From assembly GCA_026874595.1 (NCBI GenBank), contig CM049311.1, positions 39,080,676 to 39,144,675 of the forward strand: a stretch of 64,000 bases of DNA. The letters are read 5' to 3'. The position numbers were made by a program, and so were the translations under genes. The notes beneath the pieces are model-generated. The model worked only from the letters and a program-made list of their open reading frames with translations. It had not been told where the DNA came from and made no database searches. This DNA comes from Sipunculus nudus. Taxonomy: Eukaryota; Annelida; Sipuncula; Golfingiida; Sipunculidae. Within the stretch, counting starts at the first letter, position 1; the number at the start of each line of letters is the position of its first letter. Below are positions 37,665 to 47,008 of the stretch, piece after piece.

Positions 37665-37899
37665 GGCTGTATTCCTGACCCCTACAAGCTGAGAGAATTT
37701 GTATGTATACCGCCCCCTGGTGGTGAGAGGTTGTACTGCACCATGATGCGTCACGGTGAGGAGAGCATCGGAGGTTATTACACGTTGTACCTTGAGTACC
37801 TGGGGGGTATGATCCCCCTTCTGAAAGGAAGGAGGGCGTCCAAAATAAGACCAGAGTTCATCATCTACGACCCAAAGATCAGAGTCATGGATAAAACTG
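37665..37899 (+). CDS. TULP4: TULP4 exon, conserved TULP4-specific region
   Basis: 235 nt. The acceptor is gtctctaaacag and the donor is ACTG|GTATGT. It enters in phase 0 and leaves 1 nt of a split codon. The product begins GCIPDPYKLREFVCIPPPGG and contains CTMMRHGEE, YYTLYLEYLGGMIPLLKGRR and ASKIRPEFIIYDPK. These segments are nearly invariant in TULP4 (family form: CTM, YTLYLEYLGG, LKGRR, LRPEFVI). The exon follows directly on the SOCS-box exon although an 18 kb intron lies between. The first internal ATG is at codon 27, which would be the earliest start for any transcript begun inside the preceding intron. Confidence 0.95.
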
Positions 37900-39605
37900 G
37901 TATGTAGAAAAAGACTAGCATGAATCTTACAACATGAATATAGACTGCTGGAGTGAGGGGAATATCTTAGGCATGGGACACAACAGTGAACTGTTTCAGA
38001 CAGTTTTATTAGCTCAGCTGACTTTAGGTAATCTGAGCTAAAGCAATGGCCAAAATCTGTTAACAGGACACTTTTTGAAACTGTTTGAGCAATAACATCT
38101 AAAATTTAGTATATGGTAAGATGTCCCTAAAGTCTCCTACCAAATGTGACTTTGTTCCTTCGAAAAATAAAGGAAAACCCACTGTTTTCCAGAGAGAACC
38201 TTTTGTTACACTTCAAAAGTGCCTAATATTCAAAATTCCAAACTTTCTAAATATATTTGATACCAGAAACATAATAACACCAGTCACTAAATCACCAAGG
38301 AAATAATCCAGTTATCAAACACAGCGAAGGGCAGCTTTGTGTGGAAGAGAAGTACCACATCTTGTGCAACAAAAGAAACACAGATTAGTTTAAATGAGCT
38401 TATTTCAAAATGTGCAAACACTAACTTCAAATATAAGCTCATTTATATGCATGTTTAAACTATATATATGAAAGTGTGTTTGTGTGTTAATTAATGAGAC
38501 AGGATTAAAATCCAAGAAAAATTTAGATCTGCCAAGAATCAGACTAGAATTTCAATATGTTTGTAAAATGTTTAATCCTCAAAACAAGAGAAATATATGC
38601 CACAGCTTTAATGAAATATTGGAAAGATGTTAAAATGTGTCAATTATTACAGTCAATTTATTAATTAATTACTTTTGGATACATGTCTCCTTATCTTCAG
38701 TTTCTTAATTATCTCATGACATTTAATCAGAAATAATTTCCCTGGGATATATCATCTATGTATTAACAGTTGCAGATGAAAGGGTGCTATAATGTCACAT
38801 TAGTGATATTTTGCTGATTTGAAACTATTTTCACACTATAATGTTCCTAGGATCTGGTAACTTTATCGTCATTTTTATAGGCAAAGTGGGAAAGAGGGTG
38901 GGGGTTGTGGCTGAAGGGGGGGGGGGGGGACTGTGACCCCCTGGAGCACTGCCCCCTGGCTTAGCCATGACAATTAACCCGACTCAATAGGCAATGATAA
39001 TTGGGCTTGTAAGGCTACTTATGTTGTGATACAAGCAATATCGAGGAATGCATCGCAGTGGTTTTCCATCATGTTGCATTCATATTGTGCTAAACAGCCT
39101 ATAATCTTAACATTATGCTAGGAATGATGAATAAACATACGAGAATACATTGAACTCACAACCGAAACTGAAACCCCATCTCTATGGTAAAGTATCATTT
39201 CCTGTATGGCATACAAGTCAGCTGCATCTAGTAACCCATGTGAGCCAGGCATGTATTCATGCGGTCAGAAATTCAACAAACATATGGAGGGGTTTACCAA
39301 TATGCTGAGTTAAAACAGAACTTTTCTAGCTCATGTTTTGTGTTATAAGAAAGTAAATAAAAATGCTTACGATTAGTCTGGTTTATGTCAATTGAAACTC
39401 ACTCACAATGTACCTGTAGGCCATGAGGTGTTGTCAAAAATTTCAAAATTTGCATCCTCATTGGGCCTTATAATGCATTCCTCAGACCTGGATGTAAAGG
39501 CACTCTGACAGCCAGTAATCTGGTTGTAATGTCAGAGGGCGGATATGGCGCTACCCCTGGCTATGCCCCTGATTGACGTTTTTCTTATTTATTGTTTGCA
39601 TGTAG
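37900..39605 (+). other. Intron with E fragment and G-rich block
   Basis: A family E 5' fragment lies at about 38010-38310 (agctcagctgac..gta.tctgagct, then 'gatgtcccta.agtctcctacca'). A G-rich run lies at 38888-38930, followed by 'gactgtgaccccctggagcactgccccctggc'. A related phrase, 'gcgctacccctggctatgcccctgatt', sits 30-60 bp before the next exon. The rest shows nothing recognisable. Confidence 0.5.
38888..38930 (+). other. G-rich tract with quadruplex potential
   Basis: At least four runs of three or more G occur within 43 bp (GGG, GGG, GGGGG and a G14 run) on the transcribed-sense strand of the intron. It may be part of a GC-rich transposon end, since matching C-rich text follows at 38935-38960. 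Confidence 0.5.
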
Positions 39606-39814
39606 CAGTAGTGATGGACGACCTGTTACTGAGCAGCCCATCTGAACAGGAAAGTGAGTCTGAGGATGATGTGGTCGTGGATGGGTGTGGATCACCAAGA
39701 ATGCAGAGAAGGAAACTGTCAAGGTCTTCTCAGGGTCAAATCTACAGCAGACGAAACAGCACAGTCTCCCAAAGGCCGATTGATGACGTCATGTATGATG
39801 AGAATCTTCCAGAG
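39606..39814 (+). CDS. TULP4: TULP4 exon with tandem (NAGNAG) acceptor
   Basis: The acceptor region reads tgTAGCAGTAGtg, so splicing may begin at 39606, 39609 or 39612. All keep the frame and change the product by one Ala or one Val. Using 39609 gives 206 nt. The donor is AGAG|GTACTT and the exon leaves in phase 0. It encodes VVMDDLLLSSPSEQESESED, then a basic/serine stretch (RRKLSRSSQ) and a second acidic patch (DDVMYDENLPE). In the family this position is a low-complexity acidic and serine-rich linker that is poorly conserved. The call rests on position and exact phase fit on both sides. Confidence 0.85.
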
Positions 39815-39819
39815 GTACT

Positions 39820-40441
39820 TTTATGTTATCAGTACAATTGTACATTTTGACTTTATTATTTATCTTATCAGTGCAGTAGTACAGTAATTATTCATTAAGA
39901 TCACACACTGAGGGTATTTTTTAACATGTGCCAAAGACAAGAGCTAAGGCTTTTTCAGATCACAGTTTCAGTGTATTAGCTCCAACACAGTGGAATAATC
40001 TTCCAAGAATGACCAGGCAGATTGTTAATACTCAGAAATTCAGGTAGACCCTTAAAACACATTTGTTTGCTGAGGCATTTAAGTAATTGAAATGTAATGA
40101 GTATTAAGATTATATGTGGATATAATTCATAGCATGTACACTTATCTACCTTTCTCATTTCATTAAAGCACCACAGAATAATTGTATTGGAAACAATATC
40201 ATGCACCAGTTGAGCGCTGTATAAAACATTTAATAATAATAATATCAGTTCAGTAGTACATTTTGACTTTATTTTGTAACTTATCGGTACAGTAATACAG
40301 TAGTACATTTTAACATCATTATTTATCTTATCAGTACAAAAGTATATTTTGACTTTATTATTTATCTTATCAGTACAGTAGTACATTTTGACTTCATAAT
40401 TTTTATCTTATCAATACAGAATGCATTTTGACTTTATTATT
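39820..40441 (+). repeat. Minisatellite of ~40-50 bp units beside the splice donor
   Basis: Units read 'cagtacagtagtacattttgactttattatttatcttat'. They start within 20 bp of the donor (39825-39890), resume at 40245-40440 after a LINE tail, and reappear at 41900-42000 after a family A insertion. The repeat thus reaches from just after one exon to just before the next. Several units contain 'aatttcag', an acceptor-like word, at about 41911 and 41972. Confidence 0.75.
39905..40250 (+). pseudogene. LINE retrotransposon 3' tail (RT C-terminal remnant)
   Basis: One frame gives AFSDHSFSVLAPTQWNNLP, then RQIVNT, a stop and TLKTHLFAEAFK. That is the usual C-terminus of CR1/L2/Jockey-like LINE reverse transcriptases (pattern AFSxxAPxxWNxLP ... 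F+xxLKTHLF). The 3' end has GCGCTGTATAAAA and a short (TAA)n tail near 40236-40248, also typical. It is strongly 5'-truncated, carries an in-frame stop and is not functional. It lies within the minisatellite. Confidence 0.7.
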
Positions 40442-41899
40442 TGTATCCGCCAAAACAGAGTTTTGCGGATACTATGTTTTCAACTGCACGCCGCCGCTGC
40501 CGCCGCCGCGTAGGTGTCCGGAGAACTCCTCCGTAACCGCTGGGCGGAATTTTACGAAACCCGGGATTATGTTCGGGTCACATGTGAACTGCTGCGCCCC
40601 GATTTTGTTTTGACCTCTGACCTTTCCTCTGCACTCTGCGTCCGTTTGTGCATCTGTTTCCACACATAAACCCACATATTTCCAGAACCGTTTGACCGAT
40701 CAGGAAAATTTTTTTGCACAAATGTAGCCCTTAGAGGGCTTTATAACATACACAAAAAATGGTGGCGCCACCTGCAACCATGTTTGCACAGTGTCCATCT
40801 GTTTGTCTGCCTTGGGTTAAAATCACTCATATCTCTGCAGTGACTTGACTAATTCACCTGAAATTCGGCATGCGTATACATCCTGGATAGCTTTTCTGAT
40901 TTTATGACAGGTGGCGCCACCTACATTCACGTTTACGCTGCAGACATCAGAGCTCATATTTCCAGAACCGTTTGACCGATCAGGAAAATTTTTTTGCACA
41001 AATGTAGCCCTTAGAGGGCTTTATAACATACACAAAAAATGGTGGCGCCACCTGCAACCATGTTTGCACAGTGTCCATCTGTTCGTCTGCCTTGGGTTAA
41101 AATCACTCATATCTCTGCAGTGACTTGACTAATTCACCTGAAATTCAGCATGCATATACATCCTGGATAGCTTTTCTGATTTTAGGACAGGTGGCGCCAA
41201 CTACATTCACGTTTACACTGCAGACATCCAAGCTCATATCTCGGGAACCGTTTGACCGATTGGGCCAAAATTTTGCATGTGTATAGATCTCACATAGCTC
41301 TTTATCATACGCAAAACTGGTGGTGCCACCTGCAACCATGTTTGCACAGTGTCCATCTGTTCGTCTGCCTTGGGATAAAATCACTCATATCTCGGCAGTG
41401 GTTTGACATATCTGCCTTAAATTTTGCAGGTTTATACATCCCAGACAGCTCTCTTGATTTTATGACAGGTGGCGCCACCTGCATTCTAGTTTATGCAGCA
41501 GACATCCAAGCTCATATCTTGGGAACCGTTTGACCGATTGGGCCAAAGTTTTGCATGTGTATAGTTCTCACATAGCTCTTTATCATACGCAAAACTGGTG
41601 GTGTCACCTGCACCATTTTTGCTCAGCGTCCATCTGTTTGTCTGCCACGGGCTAAAATCACTCATATACATGTAGTGGTTTGACTTATCTGCCTTAAATT
41701 TTGCATATGTATACAACTTGGACGGCTTTCTGGATTTTGTGGTGGGGGGGCAACCTACATACACAATTTGGCTGCAGACATCCATGCTTATATGCAACAC
41801 TCTATTTCCCCTTGCCACTCAACCCATGCCTCACTTCACCCGTTCCACTCTGATTTAGGCGGATACACGTAGTCGCTTGTCGACTACCTGTATTCTAGT
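40442..41899 (+). mobile_element. Family A Helentron-like element, complete copy A5
   Basis: The 5' hairpin is at 40443-40472 (GTATCCGCCAAAAC / GTTTTGCGGATAC). A GCC-rich tract is at about 40490-40508 and TGACCTCTGACCT at 40611-40623. Tandem ~280 bp units carry ggtggcgccacct (about 40762, 40911, 41042, 41469). The 3' end has GGCGGATAC (41858-41866), the perfect stem GTAGTCG-CTTGT-CGACTAC (41869-41887) and CTAG (41895-41898). It interrupts a minisatellite unit cleanly at a TT, so the insertion site can be read. It is 1.46 kb and non-coding. Confidence 0.9.
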
Positions 41900-42002
41900 T
41901 ATCTTATTAATTTCAGACATATTTCTCTAATCAATACAGAATACATTTTGACTTTATTATTTATCTTATCAATTTCAGACATATACATTATTCCTGTTTT
42001 AG

Positions 42003-42243
42003 ACCCACCGACTAGCAGAGGTCATGTCAAACATCTGGGGGACCAAGTTTCGTCTTAGGTCAGTGGTTTCATTTCTACCCGAGGATCTGGGTCATGTGAT
42101 TTACCGCACCAGTTTACTCCACCTTCAGCCACGACAGATGACAGTGAGCTTAGCGGAGCTGGGAGGGAACATCAATGTGCAGACCAGTGGAGAAGCAGCC
42201 TCCACTCACAGTTGTGGTATGAGTGAAAGTGAGGATGATAACG
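42003..42243 (+). CDS. TULP4: TULP4 exon, SNIWGTKF...LLHLQPRQMT region
   Basis: 241 nt. The acceptor is attcctgttttag and the donor is AACG|GTAAGT. It enters in phase 0 and leaves 1 nt. The product includes LAEVMSNIWGTKFRLRSVV, SFLPEDLGHVIYRTSLLHLQ and PRQMTVSLAELGG, then MSESEDD. Vertebrate TULP4 has the same block (SNIWGTKFKI, FLPxxLGxVIYKTSLLHLQPRQM, and a trailing SEDEDD), which is the best identifier in the window. The block resembles the first part of a tubby-type fold interrupted by the long insertion that TULP4 is known for. In the family the remaining tubby segment is C-terminal. Confidence 0.96.
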
Positions 42244-42468
42244 GTAAGTTTAAGTTGATTGAGTGAACTCAAACAGTGCTCAGTTGCTTCAGAAGACGTA
42301 ATCACTATACCAACTGGGTCCAAGCTGTGACGTACAGTACTTCAGGTGTATCCTGGGGGGCAGCACCTTCCAGATAAGTTCTACCATTTAATTATTTCAG
42401 AGAAGTGTTTGCACATGACTGATAGAGTATAAGTGCTTATTTAGGCTTTATTTTGTAAGATCATTTTT
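42244..42468 (+). other. Intron start, no repeat recognised
   Basis: Short unique-looking intron sequence between the donor and the following family E element. Confidence 0.5.
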
Positions 42469-44342
42469 CAGCTCAGCTGACTATAAGTCATCTGAGCTAA
42501 AGTCCTGGTCCTTTGTCTGTCGTCCGGACGTTAACAGGGCACGTTTTAAAACCGTTGGACCTACGAATCCAAAATTCTGCATACCCTTAGATGTCCCCAA
42601 AATCTCCTACCATAACGAAAATTGGGTCATTAGGACTTCGTTCCTTTGAGATATTAAGGAAAAAACTCCGTTTTCCATAAAAAAAGCCATTGTTACACTT
42701 CAAGGCTGCCTAATATCAAAACCACTGATCTTTTTTTCATCATATTTAGTATTCATATTCTTCCATACATTTTCTGTGCACATACCAAAAATAAGGTTAG
42801 TATTGGGTATTATTTTGAAGTTATTGGCCCAAATATAATGCAATTTTTAAAAAATCAGGAAATATATTTGCTCACTTAACATGAGAATTGCTGAAGCTGG
42901 AGACTTTTTTTTCAGGAATATAACTTTATTTAATCAAGATTCAGCTGTTTAACCAAAATTAGATCTGAATTTTGCAAATTTTTCAAGTTATTAGCATAAA
43001 TAAAAAATCAATACCTTAAATTTTGTCCATTTTTGGCAATGGCACGTTTTTACCCTGTAAGCACTGTTGATTTAATTTTCACAGCATATATACATAAGGT
43101 TTCAATCTTTTAAAATCTGAAATTTCAAAGGAATTGTTTGAAAAGAGTAGCTTTCATTCAAGTTTTCATACACCATGTCAAGTGTTGTTTACAGCTAGCC
43201 CACCTAGTAGTACAGCCTTCACTTGCATTATGTAACCCACCCCAGGCAGCTTGCCTTGGCTCAGCTTGGCCACTACTAGCAGGCTTCCCCTTTGCCCTGC
43301 ACCCCCCCCCCTCCCCCAGCTTGTGCATAAACTAGATGAATGTTATAATTTTCTGTATTTTATTTTATTCTTGGCTATGCTACATTTTAGATTTTGTATT
43401 GTACTACCAGGGTTACAACGATTAAAGTGCACATTTAATTATGTCCACAAAGTGATGTATTGCTATGAAAGTGTGGATGTTCATCAGATAAGTAATGCTT
43501 TACTTCAGAAGAGTAAAACATCACCAGGTGTGAAATTGACTATTAATTCCAGTAATTAATTATAGCTGAGATTGTAATTAGCATAATGATATTGTTTGTC
43601 CCTCATTCAACCAACAGTGTGTATACTTTATTTGAAAAGATGTTTTTATTTTATCAAACTTACAGAATCTTTTATTTTATTTCGGTGAATAAAATCAAGC
43701 ATGTACTGAAAATTCAATATGCAAAACTTTTTAATAGGGATTCAAGGAAAAATCTTGTAGATGCCATGTTGTTGCATTATTTTCTTTTAAATTCAGTTTA
43801 AACATTTGATTTAAAAATAATAAAATATATGTGTATGCATAATATTACCCAATATGAGCTACAATCTGGATATATAATGATTGCAACTTAGAATTCTAAT
43901 ATTTTAACTTATATTTTCAGTTTTTTTATTACAAATTTATAACACTTGTAAATAAAAAAAATGAATCAGATTAAAACTATTAATGGAAAGAGTGGATATG
44001 CAAAAAAATAGGTTTATATATAAACTTAAATGCATTATTCCCTTGAAAGTAAAATAAAGGTATTAGTCCATTCTGTCCACTTGCCTGTCCATCTGTAGAT
44101 TTTTTCATATGCATCACAGTATCTCAAAACTTTACTGTTTTTCTTCATGACAGTCTTGTCAGAGTATTAGTTTGCAATCATATGTTTAGAACTTTAGTAT
44201 AACCAAGTAGGAGGGCCCTTTTCCTCTTAGCTTCTCATATGCTTATATAAATGAAAAACATTACAATAGAATATTTTTCACATTTTGCATTTGCAAAAAT
44301 TTCAAACATAAGCTGGGCGCCGTGACCCATGGGTCCTTTGTT
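42469..44342 (+). mobile_element. Family E Helentron-like element, apparently complete
   Basis: The 5' hairpin GCTCAGCTGAC-tataa-GTCatCTGAGC begins at 42471. A 'gtctgtcgtccggacg' microsatellite remnant follows. The interior matches other E copies ('ttacacttcaaggctgcctaatatcaaaaccact'; a C-tract at about 43301-43316). The 3' end is AGCTGGGCGCC, GACCCATGGGTC and CTTTGTT (to 44342). It is about 1.87 kb. Its interior from about 43130 to 44342 is closely similar to 12240-13621. Confidence 0.8.
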
Positions 44343-44942
44343 TATATTCTGGATTTTTCAACATCATTGTTTGGCTAAAACTGAATAAATACCAGACATG
44401 GTGCAAATACTTTGCAAATGTATTTGAATACGAATATGAATATGTACTCCATTATAAAATTTCTTGCATAAGAATGGGAATTCAGGTAAAAATGGAAGTA
44501 TTTGAATACCAGTGCAAATTAATACTTTCAAAATGTATTCATGAATGCATTCATGAATATATTCTATAATATTATTTTAATAATCATTTCAGTTATATTT
44601 TATTAAAAAAATCATATGATTCTCTTATTATTTTTAATAAAAATTATATTTGGCACAATATTTGTTATTAAGTTTTAATAATTTGTTAAACTCTTATCTG
44701 ATATGTGCTGCTTATCAGTTATATGACCAAGTCAAAATCTGTATGACAATAGCTCTCCATTTGTTAATAAAATAAATGAAATCAATCTCTTCCCTGTCTC
44801 CAAAGAAACTATCAAAATCATACATAAGCTAAACACCAACAACTCATAATACAGCTTATATTTATTTCCACACAAAACCAGCATGTGCCTCATTTTTTAA
44901 CATATATAACAGCTGAGCGCCTTGACCCATGGGTCCCTTATT
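44343..44942 (+). mobile_element. Family E 3' fragment, related to 36950-37555
   Basis: Closely matches 36950-37555 ('caccattgtttgg..aaaactgaataaataccagacatgg', 'tgaatgcattcatgaatatattct'). It ends CAGCTGAGC-GCC-TTGACCCATGGGTC-CCTTATT (44911-44942). It directly follows the end of a complete E element, so it is either a second E inserted at that end or an E tail broken by it. Confidence 0.65.
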
Positions 44943-45087
44943 AATTGGTTAATTTAGTAATTCAGAAGTAAAAAATATGTATAAGTCTTGGTTAGAAATA
45001 AAGAATTCTCAAAGGTCAAGGTAGAATAAAGGTAAAGGTATGGAGTTGGGAATACAGGGCTTTATGTTAACTTTTTACATTTAGATA

Positions 45088-45355
45088 TACTTGCCCTACA
45101 TGGTTTTTACTTGCCCTATTTAAATCAGTGATCCTTACTACTAAGAGGAATTGTGTTCCACATGACTGTGGTGCTTGTTTCATTGTTTGTAAACAAAAAA
45201 TCATATTCAAATGTATGTGAGAAGATCATTGGGATTCAGACCTTTGGAGAAGTCTTATATTGGACCCACATCCACTTGTCCACTAGCAAGTGGGAGCCAT
45301 CTTTTAGTTGCCCTACCAGCATTATCTGGAACTATTTAGTTGCCATGGGCAAGTA
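45088..45355. mobile_element. Possible small inverted-repeat element
   Basis: TACTTGCCC (45088-45096) and GGGCAAGTA (45347-45355) are exact 9-bp inverted repeats 268 bp apart, with further 'cttgcccta/gttgcccta' words inside. It could be a MITE, but a single copy with short ends is weak support. It lies 75 bp before the next exon. Confidence 0.25.
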
Positions 45356-45429
45356 GTCAATGGTTAATGTTGAGCCCTTGAATATTTCAATGTCAAGATA
45401 AGATCATATAAGATGTGTCATTTTTGCAG

Positions 45430-46577
45430 GTACACAGGAGGAGCAAGAAAACAGTGCAGCCGTGGCACTAGCAATTGATGCATGTCTGCCCATCTCCCCT
45501 GAGACTCCTGCCAAAAACTTTTTCCCAAATCTAACAAGGCCACCAGGAGCTCCAGGTCTCCCTAGTCCCGGTTTCGTAGATAGTTATGCCCCTGGTCACA
45601 TGGACCCTGGTGGCCAAATGATGCAAGCTGCAGCTGTGGTCAGAAATAATCGCAATGATATTCGGCGAGGGTCTCCAAACACAAACTTACTACGGAAACA
45701 AGCTGGAAATTTACCAAGCCTCATGCAGAGTGGGAGTACATCTGTTCCCGGTGCTAGCAGGACTATGAAAATTAATGGCAATTCACAAAAATCTGATAGG
45801 ACGTTCAGTTTATCTAATGATAATGTGAAAGATAAATGTCGAATGAACGGCAAGTCGCCCTCAAAATGTGTGAACCAGGATGCAGCAGGTGTTTCTAATG
45901 AAACAACCTCCATCAAGACTTGCCCATGGAATAAAGCAGACCGTCCTATCATTACAGGGGAAATATTATATATTGACGATGATATTGGTGACGCTCCAAA
46001 TAATGCTAGCATTATTGATGACAGAAACACAGTAGCATTATGTTCTCAGGATCTGACTAGCGGGGATGTTCGCTGGCGGTGTACAGATGAAATTTGCACG
46101 GGTACGCTAAGTGAAACTTCACCATGCCGTTCGTCACCCAGTAAACATAATGGCCGGCCAACCACCTTGAAAAGCAGTACAGAAGACATACTGGTACTGA
46201 CTCAAACAGATACAGGAGATTCTAACAGACAAGTTCTCCTGGAACTGAAAACCAGTACAAATAAAATGAGTGACCAAATCACTATGCAAGAACCAGGTTC
46301 AGCCAATAGGAGCATAGATACAGATTCAGTGCAGAGCTTTTCTTTACCTTCCTCTCCACTTCATAGATTTTTCTCCTCCAAGTACAGAAAATCAAAAGCA
46401 AAGAAAGAACCTAAGCCTCAAAAAGGACGAATTAATGCTCCCAAGCAGCGCAGGTTGCGTAAATATAACGCGGTTGACAGTTCTGATGAGGATGTAGCTC
46501 ATAGTGCCGATGAAGTGCTAACGTGTGAGAACTACACAGATCTGGAGTCATTTCAAAAAGCTCAGCTCAAACAAAAG
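45430..46577 (+). CDS. TULP4: TULP4 long exon, disordered region before the tubby domain
   Basis: 1148 nt. The acceptor is tgtcatttttgcag and the donor is AAAG|GTAGGC. It completes a Gly codon and adds 382 codons in one open frame, leaving in phase 0. The product is Ser/Pro/Asn-rich and low in hydrophobic residues. Near the end come a basic patch (KYRKSKAKKEPKPQKGR, then KQRRLRKY), an acidic patch (DSSDEDVAHSADE) and ESFQKAQLKQK. Vertebrate TULP4 has the same order just before its C-terminal tubby domain (basic Lys-rich stretch, then SSESEPE..SGDE). The basic patch could be a nuclear localisation or phosphoinositide-binding stretch (inference). The frame runs on to a stop at 46605, but the donor is good and stopping there would lose the tubby domain, so splicing is preferred. 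Confidence 0.92.
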
Positions 46578-47008
46578 GTAGGCCCCAATACAAATGTTAG
46601 TGCATGAAAGCTGAACACTGTTTCTTATATATTATATTTATTTCATTTTTATAAGCTAAGCTAAATTCAGTGATTGTGATAACCTTCCATCCATTATCTG
46701 TATGTGCAGGCAGACATTTATAAACAGGGTACATTTCACAGTCACTAAAGATGCAGACATGCAATTTTGCACAAGTTCAGTTTGCTGATAGTAAAATTGC
46801 TTGCCACTCTTTTAGCTAGATTTCTAAAAAATAATTTCCTGTAGTAATAACCTGGAAGATAAAGTGTATTTAACTATATTTGTCCTCTGTATCATTAACA
46901 GTGTATTTAATTATATGTGTTGTCTTTATCATTGTTTCTTATATATGTTGTAATCTTTTAGATGATTTAGAGTAGAGTGTCAGAGTGATGTTCTTTCTTT
47001 ACTTGGGA
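46578..47008 (+). other. Intron start (unbounded to the right)
   Basis: AT-rich. Three imperfect repeats of 'gtgtatttaa.tatat.tgt.ctttatcatt' lie near 46864-46950. This intron continues to the window end. I found no tubby-domain exon (no YQLDFGGRV- or NFQI-type frame) in 46578-64000. Confidence 0.5.

Noticed and set aside
34579-41818. Minus-strand open frames such as MVAGGATIFGVCYKA or MILSQGRRTDG
   Set aside because: They recur in every family A copy because the tandem units share a frame without stops by chance. Lengths stay below about 155 codons, frames break between copies, and no domain is visible.
45596-46030. 144-codon minus-strand open frame
   Set aside because: Antisense shadow of the long TULP4 exon; no motif of its own.
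46578-46607. TULP4 stop codon at 46605 as the true end of the gene
   Set aside because: A good donor (AAAG|GTAGGC) lies at 46577, and ending there would remove the C-terminal tubby domain. An alternative short transcript cannot be excluded.
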